Source: Glaciihabitans sp. INWT7
GTDB lineage: Bacteria; Actinomycetota; Actinomycetes; Actinomycetales; Microbacteriaceae
Reading direction: 5' to 3'
Assembly (NCBI RefSeq): GCF_014217685.1
Contig: NZ_CP043653.1
Coordinates: 1,492,419-1,556,418 of the forward strand
DNA length: 64,000 bases
Each line of letters starts with the position of its first letter. Position 1 is the first letter of the stretch. The notes under the pieces are model-generated. The model saw only the letters and a program-made list of their open reading frames with translations. It was not told where the DNA came from and did no database searches. Below are positions 41,181-50,291 of this stretch, piece by piece. A program made the translations under genes and the position numbers.

Positions 41181-44100
41181 ATGCCCGACGCCGCACCGAT
41201 GGTCGACATCACCGACATCCAGCGACTCGTCGGCCCCGCCGCGTTCCAGCGGGGACTCGCGTATTCGCGGGGAGGGTTCGTCTCCAGTGTCAGCTGGAAC
41301 CCGGACACCCGGGTGGTGGGCGGAACCGTGAGCGGATCGGCGCCGCAGCCCTATCGTTGCAGCGCGATCGTGTCGGCGGCCACCGGCAAGCCGACGGGTG
41401 GCCTCTGCTCCTGCCCGGTCGGATTCGATTGCAAGCATGTCGCCGCAGTGCTGTTGCAGAGCAACACGACCACGCTCAAGCAGCTCCCCGGACTCGCCGT
41501 GAAGACGGCTGCTGTGCCAGCCGCTGTGTCGGCCGCTGGGTCGACAGAGACCTCGCGCGAGACCCCGCCCGACTGGAAGAGCGCCGTGATCGCGATGACC
41601 GATCGCAGCGGGTCATCCGGGGGGCGGAGCGCCCGCATCGGACTGCTTCTCGAGTTGAGGGAGTTGATTCCGCGCTCGCGCAGCCAGTGGAACGGCCCCA
41701 GCGCGAAGACCGCCACCGCATCGAGCACCGGCACGCGTCGGCTGGGGGTGCGGCCGGTGCTCCTCAGCGACACGGGCAACTGGACCCGCGGCAACGTCAC
41801 CTGGAATTCCCTCGGTTACCAAGCCAATCGACTCGCTCTCGCCACCGAACAGCAGCGCTGGTTCGCCCAGTTCGCAGCCCTTCACCGCTCGACCCGCGAG
41901 GTCTACACGGGGCAGGAGCCTGACTGGCTCTACCTCGATGACTTCCACAGTCCGCTGCTCTGGCAATTGCTTGCGGATGCCGAAGCTCGCGACATCGCGC
42001 TGGTCACGGGAAAGAAGGAGACGAGCGTCACCGTCGGCCAGGGCGCCACGGTGAGTATCGACGCCCGGCTCGACGGCGATCTGCGCCTCTCACCGGTCCT
42101 GAGTGTGGATGGTGAGCCTCATCCGGCCGCCGCCGCGGGCGCGATCGGCGACCACGGGATCTACGTGTGGGAGATCTCGCCGCGGCCGAGGTTCATCCTG
42201 GCCGCGACATCCGCCCCGCTCGTCGACGAGCAGCGCGCACTGCTCGGGGCAGTCGACACGGTCATCGTGCCGGCCTCCGACGTCGACGAATTCTTGCGCG
42301 ACTACTACCCGAGACTGAGCCGCACGATCAGCGTTGCCAGTGCTGACGCCTCGGTGACACTGCCGAAGCTGAGCCCACCGGTGCTCGTGCTCACGATCAC
42401 CTACCAGGCGAAACAGACCGTGAAGATCGGGTGGGATTGGGACTATTCCGGCATTCGAAAGTCGCTCCGCGGAGCCGATGACCGGGACTTCGCCACCGAG
42501 CATCTGGTGCTCGAGCGAACCCAGCGCGTGTTCGGCACCCTCTCGGATGACACCCTGCGAGGTCTCGACGCGGCCGAATTCGTCGACCGGGTGCTGCCGA
42601 CGCTCGGCGCGCTGGAGGGAGTGAGGATCGACTCCGCGGGATCGCGCCCCGACTATCGGGAGCTCACCGGCATCCCGAAGCTGACGTTCACGACTGTCGC
42701 CACCGACACCAGCGACTGGTTCGACCTCGGCGTGTACATCCACATCGACGGGCGGGACGTGCCGTTCACCAAGGTCTTCACTGCCCTGTCGAAAGGCAGC
42801 TCGAAGGTGTTGCTTGTCGACAATTCGTACCTCTCGCTCGAACAGCCGGTGTTCGAAGAGCTGAAGAGGCTCATCGACGAGGCCTCGGCTCTGGCCGAGT
42901 GGGAGACCGGCGTGCGCATCAGCCGGTACCAGGCCAGCCTGTGGTCGGAGTTCGAGGATCTCGCCGACGAGACCGTCGAAGCGCAGGCCTGGCGGGAGTC
43001 TGCGCGGGGTCTCCTGGCGATCGATTCGGTCGAGTCCACTCCCCTGCCCGCGAGCGTCGACGCCAGCCTGCGCCCCTACCAGAAGGAGGGTTTCGACTGG
43101 CTCGCCTTTCTCTGGGGGCAGCGGCTCGGTGGCATCCTCGCCGACGATATGGGGCTCGGAAAGACCCTTCAGGCGCTCTCTCTCATCGCCCACGCCCGAG
43201 CCGAATCACCGGGCGATCCGTTCCTGGTAGTCGCCCCCACCTCTGTCGTCTCGAACTGGCTGGCGGAGGCGGCCCGGTTCGTTCCCTCGCTGGCCGTGCG
43301 CGGTGTCTCGACCACGCGGCAGTCGCTGGCGAAGCTGGCGGACGGCGCCGACATCATCGTCACGTCCTACGCGCTGTTCCGCCTGGGGGTCGACCATTAC
43401 CGGGCACTCGGATGGTCGGGCCTGGTGCTCGATGAAGCCCAGTTCGTGAAGAACCCGGCATCGAAGGCGCACGAGGCCGCCGTCTCCCTGCCGGTGCCGT
43501 TCAAACTCGCTATCACCGGCACACCCATGGAGAACAGCCTCACCGACCTCTGGTCGCTGTTCCACATCGTCGCCCCCGGGCTGTTCCCCTCCGGTCGCAA
43601 GTTCGCTGAAGAGTACGTGCGGCCGATCGCCTCCGGTGACTCCGCCGAACACTCCGCCCGGCGGATCGCCCAGCTGCGCCGTCGCATCCGCCCGCTGATG
43701 ATGCGCCGCACCAAGGAGCTCGTCGCCGCCGAACTGCCCGCGAAACAGGAGCAGGTGCTCCAGGTCGAGTTGGCGCCCCGGCACCGCAAGCTCTACGACA
43801 CCGTGCTCCAGAAAGAGCGCCAGAAGCTGCTCGGTCTGATCGAGGATCTCGATCGCAATCGCTTCATCGTGTTCCGCTCCCTCACGCTGCTGCGGATGCT
43901 GAGCCTCGACGCGTCGCTCGTCGACGAGGCGCACGCCGACATCCCCTCCTCGAAGCTCGACGCGCTGTTCGAACAGCTGGACGACGTGGTGGCCGAGGGA
44001 CACCGCGCCCTCATCTTCAGTCAGTTCACCTCGTTCCTGCGCAAGGCCGCGAACCGGTTGGATGCCGCGGGCATCGCCTACGAATACCTTGACGGGTCGA

Positions 44101-44450
44101 CCCTGCACCGAGCCGAGGTGATCTCGCGTTTCAAGTCGGGCGATGCACCGGTGTTCCTCATCAGCCTCAAGGCCGGCGGGTTCGGGCTCAATCTCACCGA
44201 GGCCGACTACGTGTTCCTCCTCGACCCGTGGTGGAATCCCGCGACGGAGACTCAGGCCGTCGACCGCACCCACCGCATCGGCCAGACCCGACCGGTGAAC
44301 GTCTATCGGCTGGTCGCCACCGGCACGATCGAGGAGAAGGTCATGGCGCTGCGGGACCGCAAGGCGCGCCTCTTCGACGCGGTGATGGATGACGATGCGG
44401 TCTTCAGTACGGCGCTGACGGCCGACGACATCCGCGGGCTGCTCGAATAG
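41181..44450 (+). CDS. SWIM-domain SNF2-family DEAD-like helicase
   Basis: 1089 residues from ATG 41181. SWIM zinc motif GLCSCPVGFDCKHVAAVLL at about 75-93 (C-x-C-xn-C-x-H). A large beta-rich middle region (about 190-620) includes the bacterial SNF2-helicase-associated domain. SNF2 ATPase: LADDMGLGKTLQAL at about 655, VVAPTSVVSNW, LDEAQFVKN (DEAQ) at about 750, TGTPMEN, RRTKELVAAELP, then RecA2: LIFSQFTSFL, KAGGFGLNLTEADYV and the terminal QAVDRTHRIGQTRPVNVYRL. Likely a translocase that remodels protein-DNA or RNA polymerase complexes (HepA/RapA-like). It ends 7 bp from the convergent aminopeptidase gene. Confidence 0.95.
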   Translation: MPDAAPMVDITDIQRLVGPAAFQRGLAYSRGGFVSSVSWNPDTRVVGGTVSGSAPQPYRCSAIVSAATGKPTGGLCSCPVGFDCKHVAAVLLQSNTTTLKQLPGLAVKTAAVPAAVSAAGSTETSRETPPDWKSAVIAMTDRSGSSGGRSARIGLLLELRELIPRSRSQWNGPSAKTATASSTGTRRLGVRPVLLSDTGNWTRGNVTWNSLGYQANRLALATEQQRWFAQFAALHRSTREVYTGQEPDWLYLDDFHSPLLWQLLADAEARDIALVTGKKETSVTVGQGATVSIDARLDGDLRLSPVLSVDGEPHPAAAAGAIGDHGIYVWEISPRPRFILAATSAPLVDEQRALLGAVDTVIVPASDVDEFLRDYYPRLSRTISVASADASVTLPKLSPPVLVLTITYQAKQTVKIGWDWDYSGIRKSLRGADDRDFATEHLVLERTQRVFGTLSDDTLRGLDAAEFVDRVLPTLGALEGVRIDSAGSRPDYRELTGIPKLTFTTVATDTSDWFDLGVYIHIDGRDVPFTKVFTALSKGSSKVLLVDNSYLSLEQPVFEELKRLIDEASALAEWETGVRISRYQASLWSEFEDLADETVEAQAWRESARGLLAIDSVESTPLPASVDASLRPYQKEGFDWLAFLWGQRLGGILADDMGLGKTLQALSLIAHARAESPGDPFLVVAPTSVVSNWLAEAARFVPSLAVRGVSTTRQSLAKLADGADIIVTSYALFRLGVDHYRALGWSGLVLDEAQFVKNPASKAHEAAVSLPVPFKLAITGTPMENSLTDLWSLFHIVAPGLFPSGRKFAEEYVRPIASGDSAEHSARRIAQLRRRIRPLMMRRTKELVAAELPAKQEQVLQVELAPRHRKLYDTVLQKERQKLLGLIEDLDRNRFIVFRSLTLLRMLSLDASLVDEAHADIPSSKLDALFEQLDDVVAEGHRALIFSQFTSFLRKAANRLDAAGIAYEYLDGSTLHRAEVISRFKSGDAPVFLISLKAGGFGLNLTEADYVFLLDPWWNPATETQAVDRTHRIGQTRPVNVYRLVATGTIEEKVMALRDRKARLFDAVMDDDAVFSTALTADDIRGLLE

Positions 44451-44457
44451 AGGGGTC

Positions 44458-45786
44458 TCAGGCCGGCGCCAGGAATGCCGTCATCGCCGATGCGAGCGCG
44501 GCGGGATCCTCCACCCCGCACAGCTCGCGGGCTGAGTGCATGGAGAGGAGCGCGATGCCGACGTCGAAGGTGCGGATGCCGAGCCTCGTCGCGGTGATCG
44601 GACCGATCGTCGATCCGCAGGGCACTGAATTGTTCGACACGAACTCCTGATAGTCGACCCCGGCCTGGCGGCAGCTGCGCGCCCACTCCGCTGCACCCAG
44701 CGCGTCGGTGGCGTAGCGTTTGTTCGCGTTGATCTTGAGCAGTGGTCCGCTGTTCACGAGAGGCCGGTTCACCGGGTCATGACGTTCCGGATAGTTCGGG
44801 TGCACCGCATGGCCGGCATCCGCTGACAGGCACCACGACTGCGCAAACGCGCGAGCACGATCCGCGACTGTGGCGGTGCCGATCCTGGCCAGCACGCTCT
44901 CGAGGAACGGCCCAGCGGCGCCCGATCTCGTCTCGCTCCCCACTTCCTCGTGGTCGAACGCCGCGAAGACCGCGATGGACGGTGTCGTTGCGGCTGGAGC
45001 AGGCTCCCCCGCGACAGCCAGTAGTGCAGCAAGCCCGGCGTGAACGGAGGAGAGGTTGTCCAGTCGGCCCGAAGCGAACAGGGTGCCGTCCAGCCCGAAG
45101 ACCCGGGGTGCCGCGGTGTCGGCGGTCACGATGTCGTAGCCGACGACGTGTCTGCCGGCACGGCCGGCGAGGCCGGCGAGGTGGGCGACGACATCCGTGT
45201 CGGCCAGTGCCCCCACTCCGATCACGGGGTTGAGGTGTTGCTGCGGATTGAGGGTGAGTCCTTCGCTGTTCACCCCGCGATCGAGGTGAACCGCCAGTTG
45301 CGGGAATCGAAGAAAAGGCCCGGTGCGCACCAGCGCCGAAGTGCCGTCGTCGAACACGAGTCGTCCGGCGAATTCCAGCTCCCGATCGAGCCAGGAGTTG
45401 TAGAGCGGGCCGCCGTAGACCTCGACCCCCGCCTGCAGCCAGCCGTGCGCGGCCGTGGTGGGCTTGGGCTTGAGGGCGAACCCCGGAGAGTCGGTATGGG
45501 CACCGACGATGCGGAACGGAGTGGTCGGCTCGGCGCCGTCCGGAGTGATCCAGGCCACGATGGCACCGCCCCGCACCACGAAATATCGGCCGGCAGCAAC
45601 CGGCCAGTCCTCGGATTCCTCCAGGGCCGTGAAACCGGCGGAGGACAACCGGCGGGCGGCTTCTGCGACGGCGTGGAATGAGGAGGGGGATGCCTGGACG
45701 AAGGCGGCGAGGTCGGCGAGATGGGCGAGGGCTGAATCGGCGGAGGAACGATCCGCCGGAGTGGGGGCAGCGGGCGAGTCGGTCAT
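44458..45786 (-). CDS. M18-family aminopeptidase
   Basis: 442 residues from the ATG at 45786 (MTDSPAAPTP), with GAATGAG upstream; a longer in-frame extension crosses the divergent promoter. Zinc-ligand motifs of M18: GAHTDSPGFALKPKP at about 95, ASGRLDNLSSVHAG, FDHEEVGSETRSGA with the Glu pair, and the C-terminal DVGIALLSMHSARE. The enzyme removes acidic or neutral N-terminal residues from peptides; bacterial members are often named DNPEP or ApeB. Cytoplasmic. Divergent from the Eis-like gene with 71 bp between. Confidence 0.93.
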   Translation of the reverse strand: MTDSPAAPTPADRSSADSALAHLADLAAFVQASPSSFHAVAEAARRLSSAGFTALEESEDWPVAAGRYFVVRGGAIVAWITPDGAEPTTPFRIVGAHTDSPGFALKPKPTTAAHGWLQAGVEVYGGPLYNSWLDRELEFAGRLVFDDGTSALVRTGPFLRFPQLAVHLDRGVNSEGLTLNPQQHLNPVIGVGALADTDVVAHLAGLAGRAGRHVVGYDIVTADTAAPRVFGLDGTLFASGRLDNLSSVHAGLAALLAVAGEPAPAATTPSIAVFAAFDHEEVGSETRSGAAGPFLESVLARIGTATVADRARAFAQSWCLSADAGHAVHPNYPERHDPVNRPLVNSGPLLKINANKRYATDALGAAEWARSCRQAGVDYQEFVSNNSVPCGSTIGPITATRLGIRTFDVGIALLSMHSARELCGVEDPAALASAMTAFLAPA

Positions 45787-45857
45787 CTGCTCATTCAAGC
45801 ACGCGCGCCCGGTCGCAACCCCGCACGTCGAAGCGCTCGTCCCGCTACCCTCGAACA

Positions 45858-47180
45858 GTGACCTACGAATACGCCGAAGCCCCGATCGATGCCCTGTCCG
45901 CCGAACGTCTCGCCGCCCAGGGCCTGGACTTCGCGCTCGTCGACACCGCCGACCGGGAGGCACTCACCTCCTGGATCCAGGCGGAGAATCGCGGTTTTCA
46001 CGGTACGCGCATGTCGAAAGAGAAGCTCGATCTTCAGCTGCCCCACATCGCCCACCGTCGCACCACCGGGGTCTGGGATCCCGACACTGCGGATGCCGCC
46101 TCGCCGGTAGCCACCGTGAGCACCTGGGTGATGGACCTCACCGTGCCGGGCGAGAGGAGCATCCCTGCTTGGGCCGTGAGTGCCGTCACCGTCTCGCCCA
46201 CCCATCGTCGTCGGGGAATCGCCCGCGCCATGCTCGAGGCCGAACTGCGCACGGCGGTCTCCCTCGATGTGCCCGTGGCGATCCTCACCGTGACCGAGGC
46301 CACGATCTACGGCCGCTACGGTTTCGGACCCTCGGTCATGAGCGCCGACTGGACCATCGACACGACGCGCGCGCGGTGGATCGGGCCGGAGACATCAGGC
46401 TCCCTCGGCTTCGTCGAGCCGGAGACGCTGTTGCGCGAGGGCTACGAACTGGTGCAACGGGTGCGGCTGCGCACCCCGGGCCAGGTCGAGTTCGCCGACA
46501 TCCTGTGGGAACGGCTTCTCGGCATGGACGGTGATCCCGAATCGGCGAAGGGCCTCCGCGTCGTGCGGTTCGACGATGACGAGGGTGAGCTGCAGGGTTT
46601 CGCCGCGTACCGGGTGGTCGAGGTGGGCGACGACTTCACCAAGCACCGGCTCGACCTCGCCTTCCTCGTGTCTGCCACCGAGGAGGCCTACGCCGGGCTC
46701 TGGCGGTTCCTGCTCGAGATGGATCTCGTCTCTACGATCTCCGCGCCGCTGCGCACCTTCGACGAACCGCTCCTCTGGCAGCTCTCCGATCCGCGCGCCG
46801 TGGTGCGCAATGGGGTGCGCGAACACCTCTGGACGCGCATCCTGGATGTGCCGGTCGCCCTCTCGGCCCGGAGCTACAGCGCCGCCGGTGTCTTCGTGCT
46901 CGATGTCAGCGACGACCTCGGTTTCGCCGACGGACTGTTCCTTCTCACCGTCGCAGCTGACGGGAGCGCGACCGTCGAGCACCTCGACGCCGAAGCTCCG
47001 GATGACGCCGCCGCCCTCGCTCTCACTGTCGACGACCTCGGGGCCCTGTACCTCGGCGGCGTTTCGGCGACCACCCTGGCCCGGGCCGGGCGGATCACCG
47101 AGCTGCGACCGGGTTCGGCCGCATCCCTCGATGCCACATTCCGCTCGCCGGTGACCCCGTGGCTCAGCATCTGGTTCTGA
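45858..47180 (+). CDS. Eis-like GNAT acetyltransferase
   Basis: 440 residues from GTG 45858; upstream in-frame sequence lies in the divergent gene. Two GNAT folds in tandem plus a sterol-carrier-like C terminus, as in Eis: VSTWVMDLTVPGERSIPAWAVSAVTVSPTHRRRGIARAML with the acetyl-CoA loop RRRGIAR, IYGRYGFGPSVMSADWTI, and a C-terminal region ending RSPVTPWLSIWF, whose last carboxylate is catalytic in Eis. Members N-acetylate aminoglycosides, polyamines or proteins; here the target is unknown. A TACCCT -10 (45846-45851) lies 6 nt before the GTG, leaderless. Confidence 0.92.
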   Translation: MTYEYAEAPIDALSAERLAAQGLDFALVDTADREALTSWIQAENRGFHGTRMSKEKLDLQLPHIAHRRTTGVWDPDTADAASPVATVSTWVMDLTVPGERSIPAWAVSAVTVSPTHRRRGIARAMLEAELRTAVSLDVPVAILTVTEATIYGRYGFGPSVMSADWTIDTTRARWIGPETSGSLGFVEPETLLREGYELVQRVRLRTPGQVEFADILWERLLGMDGDPESAKGLRVVRFDDDEGELQGFAAYRVVEVGDDFTKHRLDLAFLVSATEEAYAGLWRFLLEMDLVSTISAPLRTFDEPLLWQLSDPRAVVRNGVREHLWTRILDVPVALSARSYSAAGVFVLDVSDDLGFADGLFLLTVAADGSATVEHLDAEAPDDAAALALTVDDLGALYLGGVSATTLARAGRITELRPGSAASLDATFRSPVTPWLSIWF

Positions 47181-47202
47181 GCACAACGAAGTCCTCGACA
47201 GG

Positions 47203-47976
47203 CTATGCCGGCGCCCGTCCCGGCACGGGAGCCAGCTCGGCGAGGTCCACAGAGGGCAGCACGATCCAGCCCTCCCGACCGGCGCGCTCGAGGGACTCGG
47301 CGGGCGGGCGGTGCCAGAGCCCGAGGGCGTGGGCGCGCGCCGCGAGAGCCGCGATGACCGCGTCGAAGACATCATCGGAGGCGATCATGGAAGCGGCCAC
47401 CGGCGCGAGGTCGAGCCACGGCGCACGTTCGCCGATCGCATCGAACAACACGGCGCGCGTGGCTGCATCCGTCTTGTAGCCGACCGTCGAGAAGCCCCAG
47501 AGTCGTAGCGTGGCCGAAGGGTAGACCTCCGCAGCGACACCTCCCGCCGCTCGATCGATGGGGCCGAGCGCCCCGGCCAGCGCGTCGAGCAGCGCGGCAC
47601 AGTGCATGGCGGTGAGTCCGAGACGGTCGGTGGCGACGCTCAGCGGCCAGCGCCCGGTGCGCGCGCGAGCGGCGCGATCGGTCTCACGGTAGGCGAGGCG
47701 TCGTCGCCACTCCATGCCCGATTCACCTCTCTCTGCGGCTAGGCGCTGAAGGGGCTCGCCCGCGGAGTGCCGGGCGATGAACGAGACGAAGTCGTCGGGC
47801 CAGCCGAAGGCGCAATCGATGCCGAGGGAGGCCACGGTCGGTGCGATCTCCGCGATCCGGGCGTCACCGACTCCGAGTTCGAGTTCGACGACGCGGGCCG
47901 GGGCCTCTGACCAGTCGATGACAGCCAGCGCGGTTCCCCGCGGTTCGGCTGCAAGGTCCACGCCGGCGGTCAGCAC
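47203..47976 (-). CDS. DUF429 family protein (predicted nuclease-like)
   Basis: 257 residues, GTG start with GAGG upstream. Pattern of DUF429: TAGVDLAAEPRGTALAVIDW at the N terminus (strand with Asp), IAEIAPTVASLGIDCAFGWPDDFVSF, YRETDRAARARTG, VAAEVYPSATLRLWG, and the C-terminal SDDVFDAVIAALAARA. The family has an RNase H-like fold by prediction and is thought to be a nuclease; no activity is proven. It converges on the Eis-like gene (22 bp apart) and lies 37 bp after the DarT-like gene on the same strand, so the last two may be co-transcribed. Confidence 0.85.
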   Translation of the reverse strand: MLTAGVDLAAEPRGTALAVIDWSEAPARVVELELGVGDARIAEIAPTVASLGIDCAFGWPDDFVSFIARHSAGEPLQRLAAERGESGMEWRRRLAYRETDRAARARTGRWPLSVATDRLGLTAMHCAALLDALAGALGPIDRAAGGVAAEVYPSATLRLWGFSTVGYKTDAATRAVLFDAIGERAPWLDLAPVAASMIASDDVFDAVIAALAARAHALGLWHRPPAESLERAGREGWIVLPSVDLAELAPVPGRAPA

Positions 47977-48013
47977 AGTGCCTCGTTCGGTCCCCGCTTG
48001 TGCCGGATGGGGC

Positions 48014-48817
48014 TCAGGCCTCTGGCTTCTGGAACCAGGGCGGGTAGACGGAGACCTTCGGGCTGTACTCGGACGATTTGAGGATCGCGCGAACCTCTTC
48101 CCGCGCTCGATCGTTGGCGACCCCGACCAGCGTCACCAGTTCGAAAGGCAAGCTGTCCTTGACCAGGAGCTCGGCCTCCACGATCGTCTCGGCGTTGTCG
48201 TCGGCACGGAGGCGACGCAGCATCCGTTCGCTCGATTCGGTGGAGGCAGCGAAGCGAGTGAGCACATGAGCGGCGTCGCCGTCGGTCACGACGATCGCAC
48301 CGTCGTCGGTGTGCTCCGTCGCATGCTTCACGGTGCTCACCAGCAGCACGAAGTCTGCGGCGACCGCTCCCCGAGCATCCGGCGAGAGGCGCGGATCGAC
48401 GGAGTCCGAGCGGATGTCCTCCCACATCGTGGAGTTCGGCACGAGGAAGAATGGCACGAATTCGGCCACATTCGGGCTGCCGAGGCCGGATACCGCTGTC
48501 GCACGTCGCGATTCCCGGGTTTCGGCGGATGAGAGGTTCACCTCCGGGCGTGCGGTGAAGGCCTCATTGCCGTCGGCGAGGATCGCCCCCGAGGAGAGGA
48601 TGCCGGCGAGATTCCGAATATGGGTGAGGTGATAGATGCGCTGGTCACTGACACTCTCGACAGTCTTCGATGCCGCCGACGCTGCTCGACGCGTCACCGC
48701 CGCCTTGGCCCGCGCGTTGCGCTGGCCTGCCGCCGTGACCACTTCGAGCACGGGAACGGCCTTGGGGAAGCACTGGTCGCACAGGCCCGCTTCGAGTCCG
48801 TGAATACATTCGGCCAC
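48014..48817 (-). CDS. DarT-like (DUF4433) ADP-ribosyltransferase with Zn-knuckle N terminus
   Basis: 267 residues from the GTG at 48817, chosen because AGAGG lies 8 nt upstream; ATG 48832 would add five residues. Residues 4-16 (CIHGLEAGLCDQC) make a C-x-H-x6-C-x2-C knuckle. From about 59 the DarT pattern appears: RIYHLTHIRNLAGILSSGAI (NAD-binding His/Thr), EFVPFFLVPNSTMWEDIR in place of the usual YVPFYFAPRSPM, FVLLVSTVKHA, and VEAELLVKDSLPFELVTLVGV, where Glu 216 aligns with the catalytic Glu. DarT ADP-ribosylates thymidine in single-stranded DNA. No DarG macrodomain antitoxin lies beside it. Could also be a non-toxic family member that acts on another base or on RNA. Confidence 0.75.
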   Translation of the reverse strand: MAECIHGLEAGLCDQCFPKAVPVLEVVTAAGQRNARAKAAVTRRAASAASKTVESVSDQRIYHLTHIRNLAGILSSGAILADGNEAFTARPEVNLSSAETRESRRATAVSGLGSPNVAEFVPFFLVPNSTMWEDIRSDSVDPRLSPDARGAVAADFVLLVSTVKHATEHTDDGAIVVTDGDAAHVLTRFAASTESSERMLRRLRADDNAETIVEAELLVKDSLPFELVTLVGVANDRAREEVRAILKSSEYSPKVSVYPPWFQKPEA

Positions 48818-49027
48818 AGCAGAACCTCTCATTTGCGCGAAGTCCGTGGTTGGCGCACTCCAGAGTCAACGTTACGCAGGTTTGGTGCCGGTGGTGCACC
48901 ACGGGCAGCAAGTCGGGCCTTCTACCGTGTTTCGCCGCGTTACGCAGCGGGATGACATCCCGGCGCCCCGAATCTAGTCTCGGGGAGAACACGCGTTCAT
49001 TTCGGTTCCCCCGGGCAGGAGGCCAGC

Positions 49028-49381
49028 ATGTCGAATACCACACCACCGGTGACCGCCACCATGCGGTGCGCTCACTCCCCTGGCGCAGCTTGCACATCTG
49101 CGGCAGCGGGCCATGCGGTTTCCGCGATCCGTGACCGGGTCACCGCCGCAACACCGAGCAAGTGGCGCGACGGACTCGTCGTGCACGTGTCAGCCACCGA
49201 CGCGGCCGGCGGAAGCTGGCTCGCCGTGGCCCTGTTCGAGCAGCCCGAGTTCGCGTGGGTCTGGAATCATGGCGACCTGAGCACCGTCGTCTCGGTCGGT
49301 GAGCCGGTCGCGCTCCACGAACTGTACGACACGCTCGCCATCGGCACGGCACGGGTGAGCGTGCTGCGCGCACTCCGCTGA
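49028..49381 (+). CDS. Small conserved hypothetical protein
   Basis: 117 residues, ATG 49028 with GGAGG 5 nt upstream. The N-terminal third is polar with three cysteines; the C-terminal two thirds form a beta-rich core: GLVVHVSATDAAGGSWLAVALFEQPEFAWVWNHGDLSTVVSVGEPVALHELYDTLAIG. The aromatic WVWN and the regular strands look like a small fold, but I cannot name a family or activity. The 195 bp before it hold no other gene. It converges on the copper-storage gene, 28 bp away. Confidence 0.6.
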   Translation: MSNTTPPVTATMRCAHSPGAACTSAAAGHAVSAIRDRVTAATPSKWRDGLVVHVSATDAAGGSWLAVALFEQPEFAWVWNHGDLSTVVSVGEPVALHELYDTLAIGTARVSVLRALR

Positions 49382-49409
49382 CGGCCGGCTCTGCTGTGCC
49401 GGCCGGTGT

Positions 49410-49817
49410 TCAGGGTGCGAGCATCGAGTCCATCATCTTCTGGCACGCCATCGCGCACTGACGGCAGACCTCGGCGCACATCGCACAGTCGGCGCTCATC
49501 CCGGCCATCGCCTCGCACTCGTCGGCGCAGCTCATGCAGGCCACCACCATCGCCTGAAGCATCGCCATCACCGCCGGCCCGTTCATGCCGTTGGGGCGCA
49601 GCATCATGCGCATCATGGTGTTCGCCATGTCCGCGGAGTTCTGGCACATCGCCGCACACATCGCCATCTCCGGCGACATGGCCATCGAGCCGGCGCACAT
49701 CGTGCAGGCCTGCTCGCAGGCCGAGCAGGCTTCGATGCATTCCTGCATCGCCTCCATGTCCATTCCCTTCATGGCGTCGGAGTGCATTTCCATCATCTGC
49801 ATCGCGGTGTTCGACAT
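49410..49817 (-). CDS. Four-helix-bundle copper-storage protein (Csp-like, DUF326)
   Basis: 135 residues with 15 cysteines and more than 25 methionines. Cysteines are placed along four helices (ECIEACSACEQACTMC, AMCAAMCQN, VACMSCADECEAM, DCAMCAEVCRQCAMAC) exactly as in Csp1/Csp3 copper-storage bundles, where the thiolates line the core and bind many Cu(I). There is no signal peptide, so it should be cytosolic (Csp3-like rather than exported Csp1). The methionine-rich N terminus may help load copper. The next genes are mycoredoxin, HTH protein and pcp, divergent, with 186 bp between. A copper sensor is not present in the window. Confidence 0.93.
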   Translation of the reverse strand: MSNTAMQMMEMHSDAMKGMDMEAMQECIEACSACEQACTMCAGSMAMSPEMAMCAAMCQNSADMANTMMRMMLRPNGMNGPAVMAMLQAMVVACMSCADECEAMAGMSADCAMCAEVCRQCAMACQKMMDSMLAP

Positions 49818-50003
49818 CGACTTCAGTCCAGCCTGGGCTGACTCGCGTCGGAGGGTCCGGCGGTGCCGAGTATCGGCCCGATCGCCTCCAACCTACGCCT
49901 CAGGTTGTCGCGCTGTCTGTCCCTCCCCGGCCGTCGATTGACCGGAGCGGACGCCAGGAGTGCACCCCAGACAAGTCGGCTTCGGGCGTCGTAGGCTCGA
50001 GGT

Positions 50004-50291
50004 ATGCCCACTCGTGCCGAATTCACACCCCCCGCCGGTTCCGTCCTGATGTTCTCCACCACCTGGTGCGGCTACTGCCGCAACCTCAAAGGCCAGCTCG
50101 AACGGGCCGGTGTTCCCTACACCGAGGTGAACATCGAAGAGGTCGACGGAACGGCTGAGCTCGTCGCCGAAGTGAACGGTGGCAACCAGACGGTGCCGAC
50201 CCTCATCTTCCCCGACGGATCGACAGCAACGAATCCCTCGCTCGCGACAGTGCAGGCTCGCCTGATGGATGCGGCCTCCGCGGGTCGATGA
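50004..50291 (+). CDS. Mycoredoxin (glutaredoxin-like thiol oxidoreductase)
   Basis: 95 residues. Glutaredoxin fold with active site TTWCGYCRNLK (Cys 22 and Cys 25), the cis-Pro region QTVPTLIFPDGS and the helix LERAGVPYTEVNIEEVDG. The CGYC site marks the actinobacterial mycoredoxin group, which removes mycothiol from mixed disulfides on proteins. TAGGCT (49992-49997) lies 6 nt before the ATG, so a leaderless start is predicted. Its stop overlaps the start of the HTH gene by 4 bp, so the two are one operon. Divergent from the copper-storage gene. Confidence 0.9.
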   Translation: MPTRAEFTPPAGSVLMFSTTWCGYCRNLKGQLERAGVPYTEVNIEEVDGTAELVAEVNGGNQTVPTLIFPDGSTATNPSLATVQARLMDAASAGR

